Of a stretch of 64,000 nucleotides of DNA, positions 11,113 through 19,030 are shown one piece after another; position 1 is the first letter of the stretch; every line of letters begins with the position of its first letter. Where the stretch lies: contig DATKQG010000053.1 in NCBI GenBank assembly GCA_035532835.1, positions 1 through 64,000 on the forward strand, written 5' to 3'. The notes under the pieces were generated by a model. The model ran no database searches. It was not told the DNA's origin and saw nothing but the letters and a program-made list of their open reading frames with translations. This DNA is from Candidatus Dormiibacterota bacterium. GTDB lineage: Bacteria; Vulcanimicrobiota; Vulcanimicrobiia; Vulcanimicrobiales; Vulcanimicrobiaceae. The position numbers and the translations under genes were made by a program.

Positions 11113-13293
11113 GTGCTCGGATTGCGGGAACCCGGTGCGATTCATCCGCGAAAGACGGCCATCTATGTGGCGGTTTTTCTGTTATTGTGGCCGCTGGCCA
11201 ACTACCTGGCCTGGCATACGGCCCTCGTTCCGGGCATCGGATCCTGGTCGATCGACGCCGCGCTCGACGTATTGCTTTTTCTCATGCTTGGCTGGCGATG
11301 GTCGCCGCTGATTGCGGTTGCGATAGCTCTGCGAATCGCGATAGGGAACGCGCCGGGTATCTCGCTAGCCGGTCAGATCGTAGAGCCGGCGATCGCCGGA
11401 GCCGGTTACGGTATAGCCACGTGTTGGTTGCTCCAGCGCATGCGCGTTCGGTTTCCGCTCGCAAGCCTGCGCGAAGTGGCCCTGTTCAGCGGGTTGCTCG
11501 TCCTAGCGGCACCCATCGTGATCAATCTCGTCGAAATGCTCGTCGCGGTCGCTTTTCACGACCTCACGTGGGAACGTGCGTTGATTCATTACGTGCGGTT
11601 CTTCTCAGGCGACGCCGTCGCGATCATCGTCATCGTGCCCGCCGTTACCGCCTTCGCGGACTGGAATGCCATGCGGACGTCGCTGTTGACGCGGCGCCCC
11701 CACGCGGGGCGCGAGCTCGTGCTCGCATCGATTACGACGGCGATCGTGGTGTGCGCCGCCTTTGTGATTCGTCCCGTTGTGGGAACCCCCGCACTAGAAC
11801 TCGCCTTCGTGCCGCTGGCGGTCTTAGCGATCCGGTTCGGCATGGGCGGAGCGATCGTGGGCATCGTCGTCACCGATATATCCTCGACGGTGCTGCACTT
11901 TGCGTTTAATACGACGAACCTGGATAACACCGAATATCAGATGTTCTTGCTCGCGTCCGCGCTGATGTCGCTCTTATTGGGGGCGGTATCTGCGGAGCGC
12001 GACGCGTTGACGGTACGTTTAGAGCGGCGCGCGTTCGTGGACGAACTCACGGGCCTCCCGAATCGCGAGCCGCTGATCGAATGGATCGAGCGGCATTCGG
12101 ACGCTTCGCTCATCCTGGTCATTCTCGATATCGACGATATGCGGCTGCTGAACGAGGGAGTGGGCCGCGTCAACGCCGACCGCGTGCTTGCAGACCTTGC
12201 CGTCCGGTTGCGCACGGGACTGCCGACGTCGTACTACGTAGCGCGATTGAGCGCCGACGAGTTCGCGGTCGCACTGGTGGACGATCGTAGCCCCCACGCG
12301 CTGCTGGCCGAGCTACGCGGATTCTTCGAGGCGCCGTTCGATGTCGAGGGATCGCGCATCTTCGTCTCGGCCTCGATCGGAGCGGTTCGCATGGTGCGAT
12401 TTAGCTCTGCCGACGACGTGCTACGCAAGGCCGATCTGGCACTGCACCATGCGAAACGCACGCCTACTCGCGGCGTCGTTTACTCTCCGGAATTACAGGC
12501 CGGCGCCGCACCTTCACTCGTCGGCGAACTGCATCGCGCGGTCGAGCGCGACGAGTTCGTGCTGTTTTTCCAACCGATTTTTGCCTACGACAAAGAAGCG
12601 CAGTTTTGGCGCGTGGCCGGAGCCGAGGCGCTCCTGCGGTGGGCTCATCCCGAACGTGGCATCGTCACGCCGGACAGTTTCATCGACATGCTCGAGCGGT
12701 TGGCGATTAGCGAACGTGTGGGCTGGAACGTCGTGGATCGGAGCCTCGCTCAGGCGGCGATATGGCGCGCGACTGTCCCGGACTTCAAAGTGTGGGTCAA
12801 TCTTTTTGGAAGACAAGCCGTCGACCGGGATTGTTCCCGGCGCATCGGCGAGGCCATTTTGCGCGCCGGCCTTCCGAGCGACGTGCTCGTCGTCGAAATC
12901 TCGGAGCGACTCGTTGCCAGTGACGAACGCGAGGTTGCGGCGCTCGTGCAATCCTTGCGGCGCATCGGGGTGATGACCGCGATCGACGACTTCGGTACCG
13001 GCGGATCGACGTTTGGGCGCGTCAGCGACGTCCCGGCCGAAATTCTGAAAATCGATCGGACCTTCGTCAACCGCAGCGAGGTCGACGCCAAGGCAAAAGC
13101 GGTGGCTACCACGATCGTTCGATTGGCCTCGGAACTCGGTATGACCGTCCTTGCCGAAGGCGTCGAGAACGCCATGCAAGTCGAGGCGATGCTCGACATC
13201 GGCTGCTACTTGGCCCAGGGCTATGCCCTGGGCCATCCGCTTCCGGCCGATCTGTTTACTCGGACGGTACTCGACGTGAGCATCGCGATCTAG
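11113..13293 (+). CDS. MASE1-like membrane sensor with degenerate GGDEF and EAL domains
   Basis: A 726-residue inner-membrane cyclic-di-GMP protein. About eight hydrophobic segments (residues 15-290) form a MASE1-type sensor. The GGDEF domain follows (about 295-455), but its signature is SADEF at about residue 380, so it probably cannot make c-di-GMP and may act as a GTP-sensing module. The EAL domain (about 475-720) keeps the residues needed for hydrolysis: EALLRW, EISE, DDFGTGGS, KIDRTFV, EGVEN and QGYALGHP. It is therefore most likely a phosphodiesterase that lowers c-di-GMP. The GTG start directly follows a GAAGAAGAAAGG tract. It overlaps the stop of the converging lipoprotein gene by 4 bases. 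Confidence 0.9.
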   Translation: MLGLREPGAIHPRKTAIYVAVFLLLWPLANYLAWHTALVPGIGSWSIDAALDVLLFLMLGWRWSPLIAVAIALRIAIGNAPGISLAGQIVEPAIAGAGYGIATCWLLQRMRVRFPLASLREVALFSGLLVLAAPIVINLVEMLVAVAFHDLTWERALIHYVRFFSGDAVAIIVIVPAVTAFADWNAMRTSLLTRRPHAGRELVLASITTAIVVCAAFVIRPVVGTPALELAFVPLAVLAIRFGMGGAIVGIVVTDISSTVLHFAFNTTNLDNTEYQMFLLASALMSLLLGAVSAERDALTVRLERRAFVDELTGLPNREPLIEWIERHSDASLILVILDIDDMRLLNEGVGRVNADRVLADLAVRLRTGLPTSYYVARLSADEFAVALVDDRSPHALLAELRGFFEAPFDVEGSRIFVSASIGAVRMVRFSSADDVLRKADLALHHAKRTPTRGVVYSPELQAGAAPSLVGELHRAVERDEFVLFFQPIFAYDKEAQFWRVAGAEALLRWAHPERGIVTPDSFIDMLERLAISERVGWNVVDRSLAQAAIWRATVPDFKVWVNLFGRQAVDRDCSRRIGEAILRAGLPSDVLVVEISERLVASDEREVAALVQSLRRIGVMTAIDDFGTGGSTFGRVSDVPAEILKIDRTFVNRSEVDAKAKAVATTIVRLASELGMTVLAEGVENAMQVEAMLDIGCYLAQGYALGHPLPADLFTRTVLDVSIAI

Positions 13294-13661
13294 CTGCCCG
13301 CGAAGACGCGGTACGCTCCAAGCTTTCCATCACTATCGACCCGGACCACGACGTTTAGGCTACCCTTATCGAAGTTCGCGCGGTAGGTGTATTCGTTCTT
13401 CGCCGGATCGCCGGCGACGTACGTGAGCCCTTTGTAGGCGCCGAGCGCGTGCATTTTATCCGAGAGCATCCCGACTTCGCCGCGCGAGACCTGGGATTGG
13501 AGCGGCCCATCGAGTTGGGCGGCCACGCTCTGCGCGTCGTTATTGTAGACGTCCTTCGTCACGCTATCCGCCGCGCGTGCGGCGGTGCCGGAAGCCGCCA
13601 TCGCGCCGCACGCCGGGAGCGCCGCCAATAAGGCGACCGAGAGCCAGCGGCGCAGCGACAT
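13290..13661 (-). CDS. Small lipoprotein with DUF3887-like fold, function unknown
   Basis: A 123-residue exported protein. The signal segment ends in LPAC, a plausible lipobox, so it is probably lipid-anchored. The rest (NNDAQSVAAQLDGPLQSQV, VRVDSDGKLGAYRVF) looks like a small alpha/beta DUF3887-type domain, a low-confidence assignment. The ATG at 13661 has GGGGAA nine bases upstream and shares one base with the stop of the preceding gene (TAATG), which points to translational coupling. An ATG five codons earlier lies inside that ribosome-binding site and is not used. Both genes probably serve the cell envelope. Confidence 0.65.
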   Translation of the reverse strand: MSLRRWLSVALLAALPACGAMAASGTAARAADSVTKDVYNNDAQSVAAQLDGPLQSQVSRGEVGMLSDKMHALGAYKGLTYVAGDPAKNEYTYRANFDKGSLNVVVRVDSDGKLGAYRVFAGS

Positions 13662-14128
13662 TAGATCGTTCCCCATCCGTACGACGTCATGGCGACTTGC
13701 CGGACGCCGCGACCCTTGGGATTGGGTACCTGCGAGACGCGCGTGTCCGCGAAGGAGCGATGGACGTTGAGTGCGGCGAGTTGATGGCGTTGTTGGCCGA
13801 TCACCTCGTGCTGGTAGGCGATCTCTTTCTTGAGTTCGCCGTTAACCGCGACTTCTTGGTCGTATGCGTGCTGCTCCTGACTGTATGCCGCATAGGCGTT
13901 GTTACGCTGTTGCGAAAGAGCCGCTTGCTGACGGTCGTACTGCGCGTACTTTTCGTGGACTTTCCGATTATGTTGAATGATGAGGTAGGTTGCGGCCGCG
14001 CCCCCTAGCAAAAGGATGTTTCTCGTACTGGCCGCTCCGTTAGCGCTTGCCGGCTGGACCGGAGCCACGACCGCGAGAACGGCGAACAGTAGCGCTCCGG
14101 CCATCGAGCGTCGAACGATCTTGAGCAT
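13661..14128 (-). CDS. Exported coiled-coil protein, function unknown
   Basis: A 155-residue protein with an N-terminal signal peptide (LLFAVLAVVAPVQPASA), a second hydrophobic stretch (NILLLGGAAATYLIIQH) and a Gln/Glu-rich region (residues about 55-125: YDRQQAALSQQRNNAYAAY, YQHEVIGQQRHQLAAL) that should form a coiled coil. The start at 14128 is supported by an excellent AGGAGGAAG ribosome-binding site; in-frame sequence upstream is the antisense of the TonB receptor region. It is the first gene of a coupled pair with the small lipoprotein and lies 85 bases downstream of the TonB receptor. It is probably structural in the envelope. Confidence 0.75.
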   Translation of the reverse strand: MLKIVRRSMAGALLFAVLAVVAPVQPASANGAASTRNILLLGGAAATYLIIQHNRKVHEKYAQYDRQQAALSQQRNNAYAAYSQEQHAYDQEVAVNGELKKEIAYQHEVIGQQRHQLAALNVHRSFADTRVSQVPNPKGRGVRQVAMTSYGWGTI

Positions 14129-14213
14129 AGAAAACTTCCTCCTAGGTTGAATCATCTCTCGGGGCTTTCCCGATCCAGGCTGCAACGAAACGTGCGCTTG
14201 CGAAATGCGTGCG

Positions 14214-16382
14214 TTAGCGGCAACGATCGGAACGACGTGCCGGTTGCTTGGCCGAGAGCGGAATTTCAAGGCCGATCGATGCGATCGCCGGCATCGCGTA
14301 ACGGTCGATGCTCGAGAGGTAGTGGGCGCCGGTGATGTTTTGAATGCCGGCGACCAAGCGCATGCCCCGGGCCAGCGGAACGATGGCGTGCGCGCCGGCG
14401 ACGATAGCCGTGCCCAATGGTTGCGCGTTGAGGTCGTCGGCAAATGTCTGGCCGATGTACGCGATGGAAAGGCCCGCGCGGACGGCTCCGATCGTGTCTT
14501 CGGCGCCGAGCGTGGCGTCGATCGCGGGGACGTATTGTAGACGCTTCCCCACGATCGCCGCATCGCCGCCGGTCACCCGCGCGAATTGATCGGTCACCGA
14601 ACCGGTCAAACGGGCGCACGCTCCGGCGTTCTGCTCGTATGCGAGGGTCAAGCCGTCGGTTTGGGTGCGAGCGACGTTGCTGCGAAGCTGATGGGTCGGG
14701 TCGATCGTTCGAAACATGATCGCATCGCCGACTAGCGTCTGGGTGTAATCCAGGGAGACGTGTCGCGCCGTCTCGAGGTAATCCAGGCCGATCGAGCGCG
14801 ATGCGCTACGTTCGGGAACCAACGACGGATTCGGTTCGTAGGCGACGCTACCGATCTGATATCCGCGCACGAGTTCGTTGAGGAACGGCGCGCGAAAACC
14901 GGTACCGATCGATGCCCGTAGGGCAAGATGCGATCCGAGGTCGTAGCGCGCCGCCAAACGGGGTGATATCGCGCGATCGATGCGCGGTGGAGCTGCGATA
15001 CTGCCGCCGCCTCCGGCCGTGCTTCCGTTGGAGAAACCAACCTCGTCGGCGCGCGCGCCGGCGACGAACTCGGTGCGCGAGAATCGCAGCGTTTGTTGCA
15101 GCGCGATTCCGGCGAGTTGTTGATTTCCGCTGCCGCCGCTCTGGAACGCGCCGTTGGCTCCAAATTGGAGGCTGTCGCCGTACACGCTCCGCAGATCGGC
15201 GCGCGCCTCGAATGTCGATGCGGCACGATCGACCGTCCAGGCAATCGACGCCCCGCGCTCGGATGTCGGCACGTCTTGCGTGTATCGCAGCGTGCCGGGC
15301 TTTTGTGGAAAGACGTCCGCGCGATTCGTAATGCCGGTGTTGCGGACGTAACCGTTGACGTCGACGAGTGAATGGGGCCGTGGTATCCGCAGGCGCAGAT
15401 GCTCTTGCGAGAGATGCCGCTCAAAATCGTAATTCGGGCGCCCTTCTTGCTGATAATCGTATGCGCCGCGGTAATCGGCATCGACGATCTCTCCACCGCT
15501 GGGACGGTAGCGAAGCCGTACCGATTCCATAGCGGCGCGCGCTTGGGCCGGGCTATCGATGGGGCTCGCGTACGCCGGTGGAAGGTCGGCATAGGAGAGT
15601 CGATCGCTCTCCAGCGCGACCGATGCGGCCAGGCGAGAGCCGACGTGCGTGCCCGCGCGGACGTAGGCGTGCGCGAAGGCATGCGATCCGCCCGCAAGGC
15701 CGATCAGCGCCTCGTTCGGCGATTGCGGGTTTGGGGGAGCGTAGGTTTCGATCTGCATCACGCCGCCGATCGCTCCCGCGCCGTAGAGCGCCGACCCTGC
15801 GCCGCGAAGCAACTCGACGCGCGTGATGTCGCTCACCGGATAGGCGGCCCAGTCGATTTGTCCGCCGAAACCGTCTTGAGCCGGAATGCCGTCGGCTAGT
15901 ACGAGCCCACGATCCGAGCCTGCGCCGCCGAACGAAACGCGGAGTTGGCCGTAATTGGTAAATGCGCTGTTGCTGCGATCGCGGTCGAAGCCCGGCAACG
16001 CGCGCAGCAACTCATCGGAGAAGAGGGCCGGCGAATTGACGATCGCCGTGCGATCGAGCACCGAAGCGGCGACCGGCAGCCGGTGGAGCGATTCGCTCGA
16101 GCCGGTCGCAACGGAGACTTTTCCGATTACCGGGGGCGTACACGAGAGCGTGACATGCACTGCGGCCCCGATCGCTCGATCGAGGCTCAACGGGCGGCAA
16201 TCAGGGGCCGAAACGACCACACGCGCGATCGCGCCGGGAACGACGACGATGCCGTTGCGATCGCTCCGGCGTTCCAGCGTTGTACCGGAAACGGTGGTCG
16301 CCACAACCCGCGCATCGTCGATCGGCGATCCGTCGATGCTGCTGGTGACGTACAGCGTGGATGAGAGCACGAGCGGGAGCAT
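14214..16382 (-). CDS. TonB-dependent outer-membrane receptor
   Basis: A 722-residue outer-membrane receptor for an unknown ligand (siderophore, vitamin or organic nutrient), energised by TonB. A short hydrophobic N-terminus is followed by a carboxypeptidase-like Ig domain (about 13-75), a plug domain with LPGFDRDRSNSAF and DGIPAQDGFGGQIDW plus the ELLRGAGSALYGAGAIGGV segment (about 190-215), and then the barrel. The last strand SIGLEIPL lies about 15 residues before the end and is followed by a basic tail (KQPARRSDRCR), not the usual terminal aromatic. The signal peptide is weak and the ATG lacks a good ribosome-binding site, yet an in-frame stop nine codons upstream rules out a longer start. 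No cobalamin riboswitch sequence was seen upstream. Confidence 0.9.
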   Translation of the reverse strand: MLPLVLSSTLYVTSSIDGSPIDDARVVATTVSGTTLERRSDRNGIVVVPGAIARVVVSAPDCRPLSLDRAIGAAVHVTLSCTPPVIGKVSVATGSSESLHRLPVAASVLDRTAIVNSPALFSDELLRALPGFDRDRSNSAFTNYGQLRVSFGGAGSDRGLVLADGIPAQDGFGGQIDWAAYPVSDITRVELLRGAGSALYGAGAIGGVMQIETYAPPNPQSPNEALIGLAGGSHAFAHAYVRAGTHVGSRLAASVALESDRLSYADLPPAYASPIDSPAQARAAMESVRLRYRPSGGEIVDADYRGAYDYQQEGRPNYDFERHLSQEHLRLRIPRPHSLVDVNGYVRNTGITNRADVFPQKPGTLRYTQDVPTSERGASIAWTVDRAASTFEARADLRSVYGDSLQFGANGAFQSGGSGNQQLAGIALQQTLRFSRTEFVAGARADEVGFSNGSTAGGGGSIAAPPRIDRAISPRLAARYDLGSHLALRASIGTGFRAPFLNELVRGYQIGSVAYEPNPSLVPERSASRSIGLDYLETARHVSLDYTQTLVGDAIMFRTIDPTHQLRSNVARTQTDGLTLAYEQNAGACARLTGSVTDQFARVTGGDAAIVGKRLQYVPAIDATLGAEDTIGAVRAGLSIAYIGQTFADDLNAQPLGTAIVAGAHAIVPLARGMRLVAGIQNITGAHYLSSIDRYAMPAIASIGLEIPLSAKQPARRSDRCR

Positions 16383-16527
16383 GAAGGCTACTGTACGGCA
16401 GAGCGTGCCTCAATGCATCGTCGAATCCCGTTCGGGACGGGTTATGGACGGGGACGCCCGAAAACGCTCCGTCGCTCGACGCGGCGCGCGGCCGCGTCAA
16501 TGTAAACGCCAGCCAGGAGACGCAGAT

Positions 16528-17454
16528 ATGACCACGTTGCCCCGAATCGGTATCGTTGGGACCGGACGCATGGGCGCCGGCATCGCCAAACGGCTCCACG
16601 ATGTCGGCTACCCGATCGCAGCCCTCTACGACATCCACGCGGACACCGCTTGCGAAACGGCGCGGGAGACCGGCGGCGAAGTGACCGCCTCGCTCGCCCG
16701 CGTCACGGAACTCAGCGATGTCGTCATCACGGTCGTGACCGACGATGCGGCTATGCGCGCTATTTTCGCGACCGCGGGAGATTCGCTGTTGCAAGGCGCG
16801 GCCGGGCGGATCTTCATCAACACCGCTACCGTGACGCCGGCCGTCCATGTCGAAGTCGAACGATTGGCCGAAGAGCGGGGCGGCCGTTCGCTCGAAGCCT
16901 GTATGGCGAGTTCGATTCCCCAAGCGCGCGAGGGCTCGCTGTATTTGATGGTTGGAGGCCACAAGGACGTGTTCGAGTCGGCTCGGCCGGTGCTGGAGAA
17001 GATGAGTGCCTCGCTGCGCTATGTTGGCGAGGCCGGGAAAGCCGCGCAACTCAAAGCGCTGGTGAATATGGTGATGAACGTCAATACGGCGGGACTCGCC
17101 GAGGGGCTAGGCCTAGCCGACGCTCTCGGTCTAGACTTAGATGTCGTGCGCGAAGTGTTCTCGCAGACCGGCGCAAACTCACGCGTGCTGGAGACCGATG
17201 GCCTGGATATGCAGAACCGGGATCACGAAGTGTTTTTCTCGGCCGACCACGCGGCGAAAGATTCCGGCATCGCGCTCGCGTTGGCACGCGACGTCGATCT
17301 GCGATTGCCGGTCGCCGCCGCCGCGCTGGGACAGTTCGAACTCATGAAGCAGTTGGGACTTGGCGGCCTCGATAAATCCGGCGTGTCGGAACTGACGTTT
17401 GCCAAGCGTCACGGGCAGGATGCCCGCGACGCGGCGAAAGGTTCGAGAACGTGA
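16528..17454 (+). CDS. 3-hydroxyisobutyrate dehydrogenase family enzyme
   Basis: A 308-residue beta-hydroxyacid dehydrogenase that would oxidise or reduce a small hydroxyacid with NAD(P). The N-terminal Rossmann motif is GIVGTGRMGAGIAKRL (about 7-22). The family's helical C-terminal domain carries the catalytic lysine segment GKAAQLKALVNMVMNVN (about 171-187). The ATG at 16528 has AGGAG eleven bases upstream; the reading frame is open further upstream only because it runs antisense to the TonB receptor. It overlaps the next gene by 4 bases (GTGA), so the two form an operon. The exact substrate (3-hydroxyisobutyrate, tartronate semialdehyde or succinic semialdehyde) cannot be decided. Confidence 0.88.
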   Translation: MTTLPRIGIVGTGRMGAGIAKRLHDVGYPIAALYDIHADTACETARETGGEVTASLARVTELSDVVITVVTDDAAMRAIFATAGDSLLQGAAGRIFINTATVTPAVHVEVERLAEERGGRSLEACMASSIPQAREGSLYLMVGGHKDVFESARPVLEKMSASLRYVGEAGKAAQLKALVNMVMNVNTAGLAEGLGLADALGLDLDVVREVFSQTGANSRVLETDGLDMQNRDHEVFFSADHAAKDSGIALALARDVDLRLPVAAAALGQFELMKQLGLGGLDKSGVSELTFAKRHGQDARDAAKGSRT

Positions 17455-18242
17455 GCGAACTACCCGTACGCTTCGAAGACGGAGCGGAGACCATCCTCGA
17501 ACGTTGGGGCACGTCCGGCCCGGTGATGCTGCTCGTGCACGGCATGACCAGTTCGCGCAAGGGCTGGGAGCGCTTGGCGCAGGCGTTCTCGGATCGTTAC
17601 CGCGTCTTCGCATACGATCAACGCGGCCATGGGGACGCCGCATCGGTCCACCGCCCCATGGCGCTCTCGCGCGGCGTGCGCGACCTGGCGGAGATCGCAG
17701 GCGGTCTCGCCGAGCCGATCGACGTCGTGGTAGGGCACTCGTGGGGAGGTGCGGTCGCAATTCTCGGTGCTCCGCCGATCGGCGCACGGTGTGTCGTGGC
17801 GATCGACCCGATGCTCAATCAAGCGCCGGACGTGTGGTACGCCGAATACCTCGCCGAGCTCGACGATGTTTTTGCGTTGCAGGGCGACGAGCGGGAGCAG
17901 CGCGTACGCTCGGAGTATCCGGGCCATCCGCTCGACGTCGAAGGCAAGGTCCATGCGATGCGCTCGATGAGCGCGGCGCCCATCGCGGGGTTGCAGCGTG
18001 AGAATCCGATCGGCGATTGGCCCTTACCGGCGGCGCTTGCCGCTTACGACCGCCCGCTACTGTTAGCGATGGCCGATCCCGGCAAATCGATCGTCGACGC
18101 CGCTACGCTGGCGCGCGTGCGGGCGATGGTTCCGCCGGCGGTTGAGATCGTCACCTTCACCGGAGCCGGACACAGCCTCCACCGTACCGATTTCGAAGCC
18201 TTCGAGCGTGAGATGCGCCGGTTTCTGCGAGCCGGCGCATAG
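17451..18242 (+). CDS. Alpha/beta hydrolase
   Basis: A 263-residue alpha/beta-hydrolase-fold enzyme. The oxyanion region LLVHGMTSSRKGW is followed by the nucleophile elbow GHSWGG (Ser at about 96) and a C-terminal catalytic histidine in GAGHSLHR. The acid is probably in MADPGKS or a nearby loop. It starts with GTG inside the stop of the preceding dehydrogenase gene (GTGA overlap), so the two proteins are made together and probably act on the same carboxylic or ester substrate. The family includes esterases, C-C hydrolases and dehalogenases; the sequence alone does not pick one. Confidence 0.85.
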   Translation: MSELPVRFEDGAETILERWGTSGPVMLLVHGMTSSRKGWERLAQAFSDRYRVFAYDQRGHGDAASVHRPMALSRGVRDLAEIAGGLAEPIDVVVGHSWGGAVAILGAPPIGARCVVAIDPMLNQAPDVWYAEYLAELDDVFALQGDEREQRVRSEYPGHPLDVEGKVHAMRSMSAAPIAGLQRENPIGDWPLPAALAAYDRPLLLAMADPGKSIVDAATLARVRAMVPPAVEIVTFTGAGHSLHRTDFEAFEREMRRFLRAGA

Positions 18243-18245
18243 GGG

Positions 18246-18764
18246 CTACGACGCGAGGGCCCGAGCGCGCCGCTCGTTGGTTCCCGCGCTGGCGAGCGGG
18301 CCGCCGTTGCGCGCTTCGATTCCGCATTCGCGCAGCAGCTTCGTAACGCGGGCCCGCGCATCCGGGTCGTCGGCGCAGAGGTTCACGACACCGTTCCATG
18401 GGAGCGGCTCGACAAAGGCCTCGACCACATGCGGGCTATCGAGTTTGTGGGCGAGCGTCCGCGCGCCGTTCTGCGTTATCGTGGCTTCCGGGAGCATCGC
18501 GTCGATGACGATTCGATTCGGAAGCGGGCCCAGCTGCGTGAGGGCAGCATCGAGGTCCAGCCAATCCATGGCAAAAATCAGGATATCGCTCGTCATCGCC
18601 TGCCGATAGGGGGTGACGGCCACGGCCCCGGCTCCCAACTCGGCCGCCAAGCGTTCGGCGCGATCCGCATGGCCTGGATCGCTGACGGTCACCGATCCAG
18701 CCCGGGTGAAGATTTTTGCGAGTGTGCTTGCCTTGCTCGTGGTTCCAAGAATGCCGATCATCAT
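18246..18764 (-). CDS. NADP-binding protein of the F420-dependent NADP oxidoreductase type
   Basis: A 172-residue, compact Rossmann protein (MIGILGTTSKASTLAKIF at the N-terminus) like the NADP-binding domain of F420H2:NADP oxidoreductase-related proteins. The pattern AGAVAVTPYRQAMTSDILIFAM and a late VEAFVEPLPWNG match that family. The ATG at 18764 follows GGGGGAGGGG; an in-frame TTG six codons earlier lies upstream of this ribosome-binding site and is not used. It is shorter than most relatives and lacks the usual GTG-G-G loop (here GTTSKAS), so nucleotide binding may be altered. It converges with the hydrolase gene, separated by 3 bases. Confidence 0.7.
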   Translation of the reverse strand: MMIGILGTTSKASTLAKIFTRAGSVTVSDPGHADRAERLAAELGAGAVAVTPYRQAMTSDILIFAMDWLDLDAALTQLGPLPNRIVIDAMLPEATITQNGARTLAHKLDSPHVVEAFVEPLPWNGVVNLCADDPDARARVTKLLRECGIEARNGGPLASAGTNERRARALAS

Positions 18765-18837
18765 ACGTATCCCCTCCCCCAAAGGATAGGCCTTTACACA
18801 CGGATACGAACTATGTCGAAGGTAGCAATCTCGGGGT

Positions 18838-18866
18838 TTGAAGCATGTCCGGCATTGTGATATAAT
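18838..18866 (+). promoter_or_regulatory. Near-consensus sigma-70 promoter for rpoC
   Basis: TTGAAG (18838-18843), a 17-base spacer, and a perfect TATAAT (18861-18866) that is also an extended -10 (TGATATAAT). Transcription would start near 18873 and give a leader of about 158 bases before the rpoC GTG. This is the best-matching promoter seen in the window and shows that rpoC is transcribed on its own. Confidence 0.85.
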
Positions 18867-19030
18867 GACCGTCTGTGCCCCGGCCCCCGGGACCCGCGAT
18901 GACGATCGCGATACGCCTGGAGGCTCGTGGATCCGGTAGGAAGCAACGGTGGGAACCCTTACGTGACAACGTGAGTCGCGCTCCCTGCGTCAGCGGCCAT
19001 CGGCGGGCGCCGGTATGACGGAGTGCCTTC

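Noticed and set aside
16383-16527. Cobalamin riboswitch upstream of the TonB receptor
   Set aside because: No GCCACTG-type B12 box or matching fold on the minus strand; only a short CCCGT-TCGGG-ACGGG hairpin is present.
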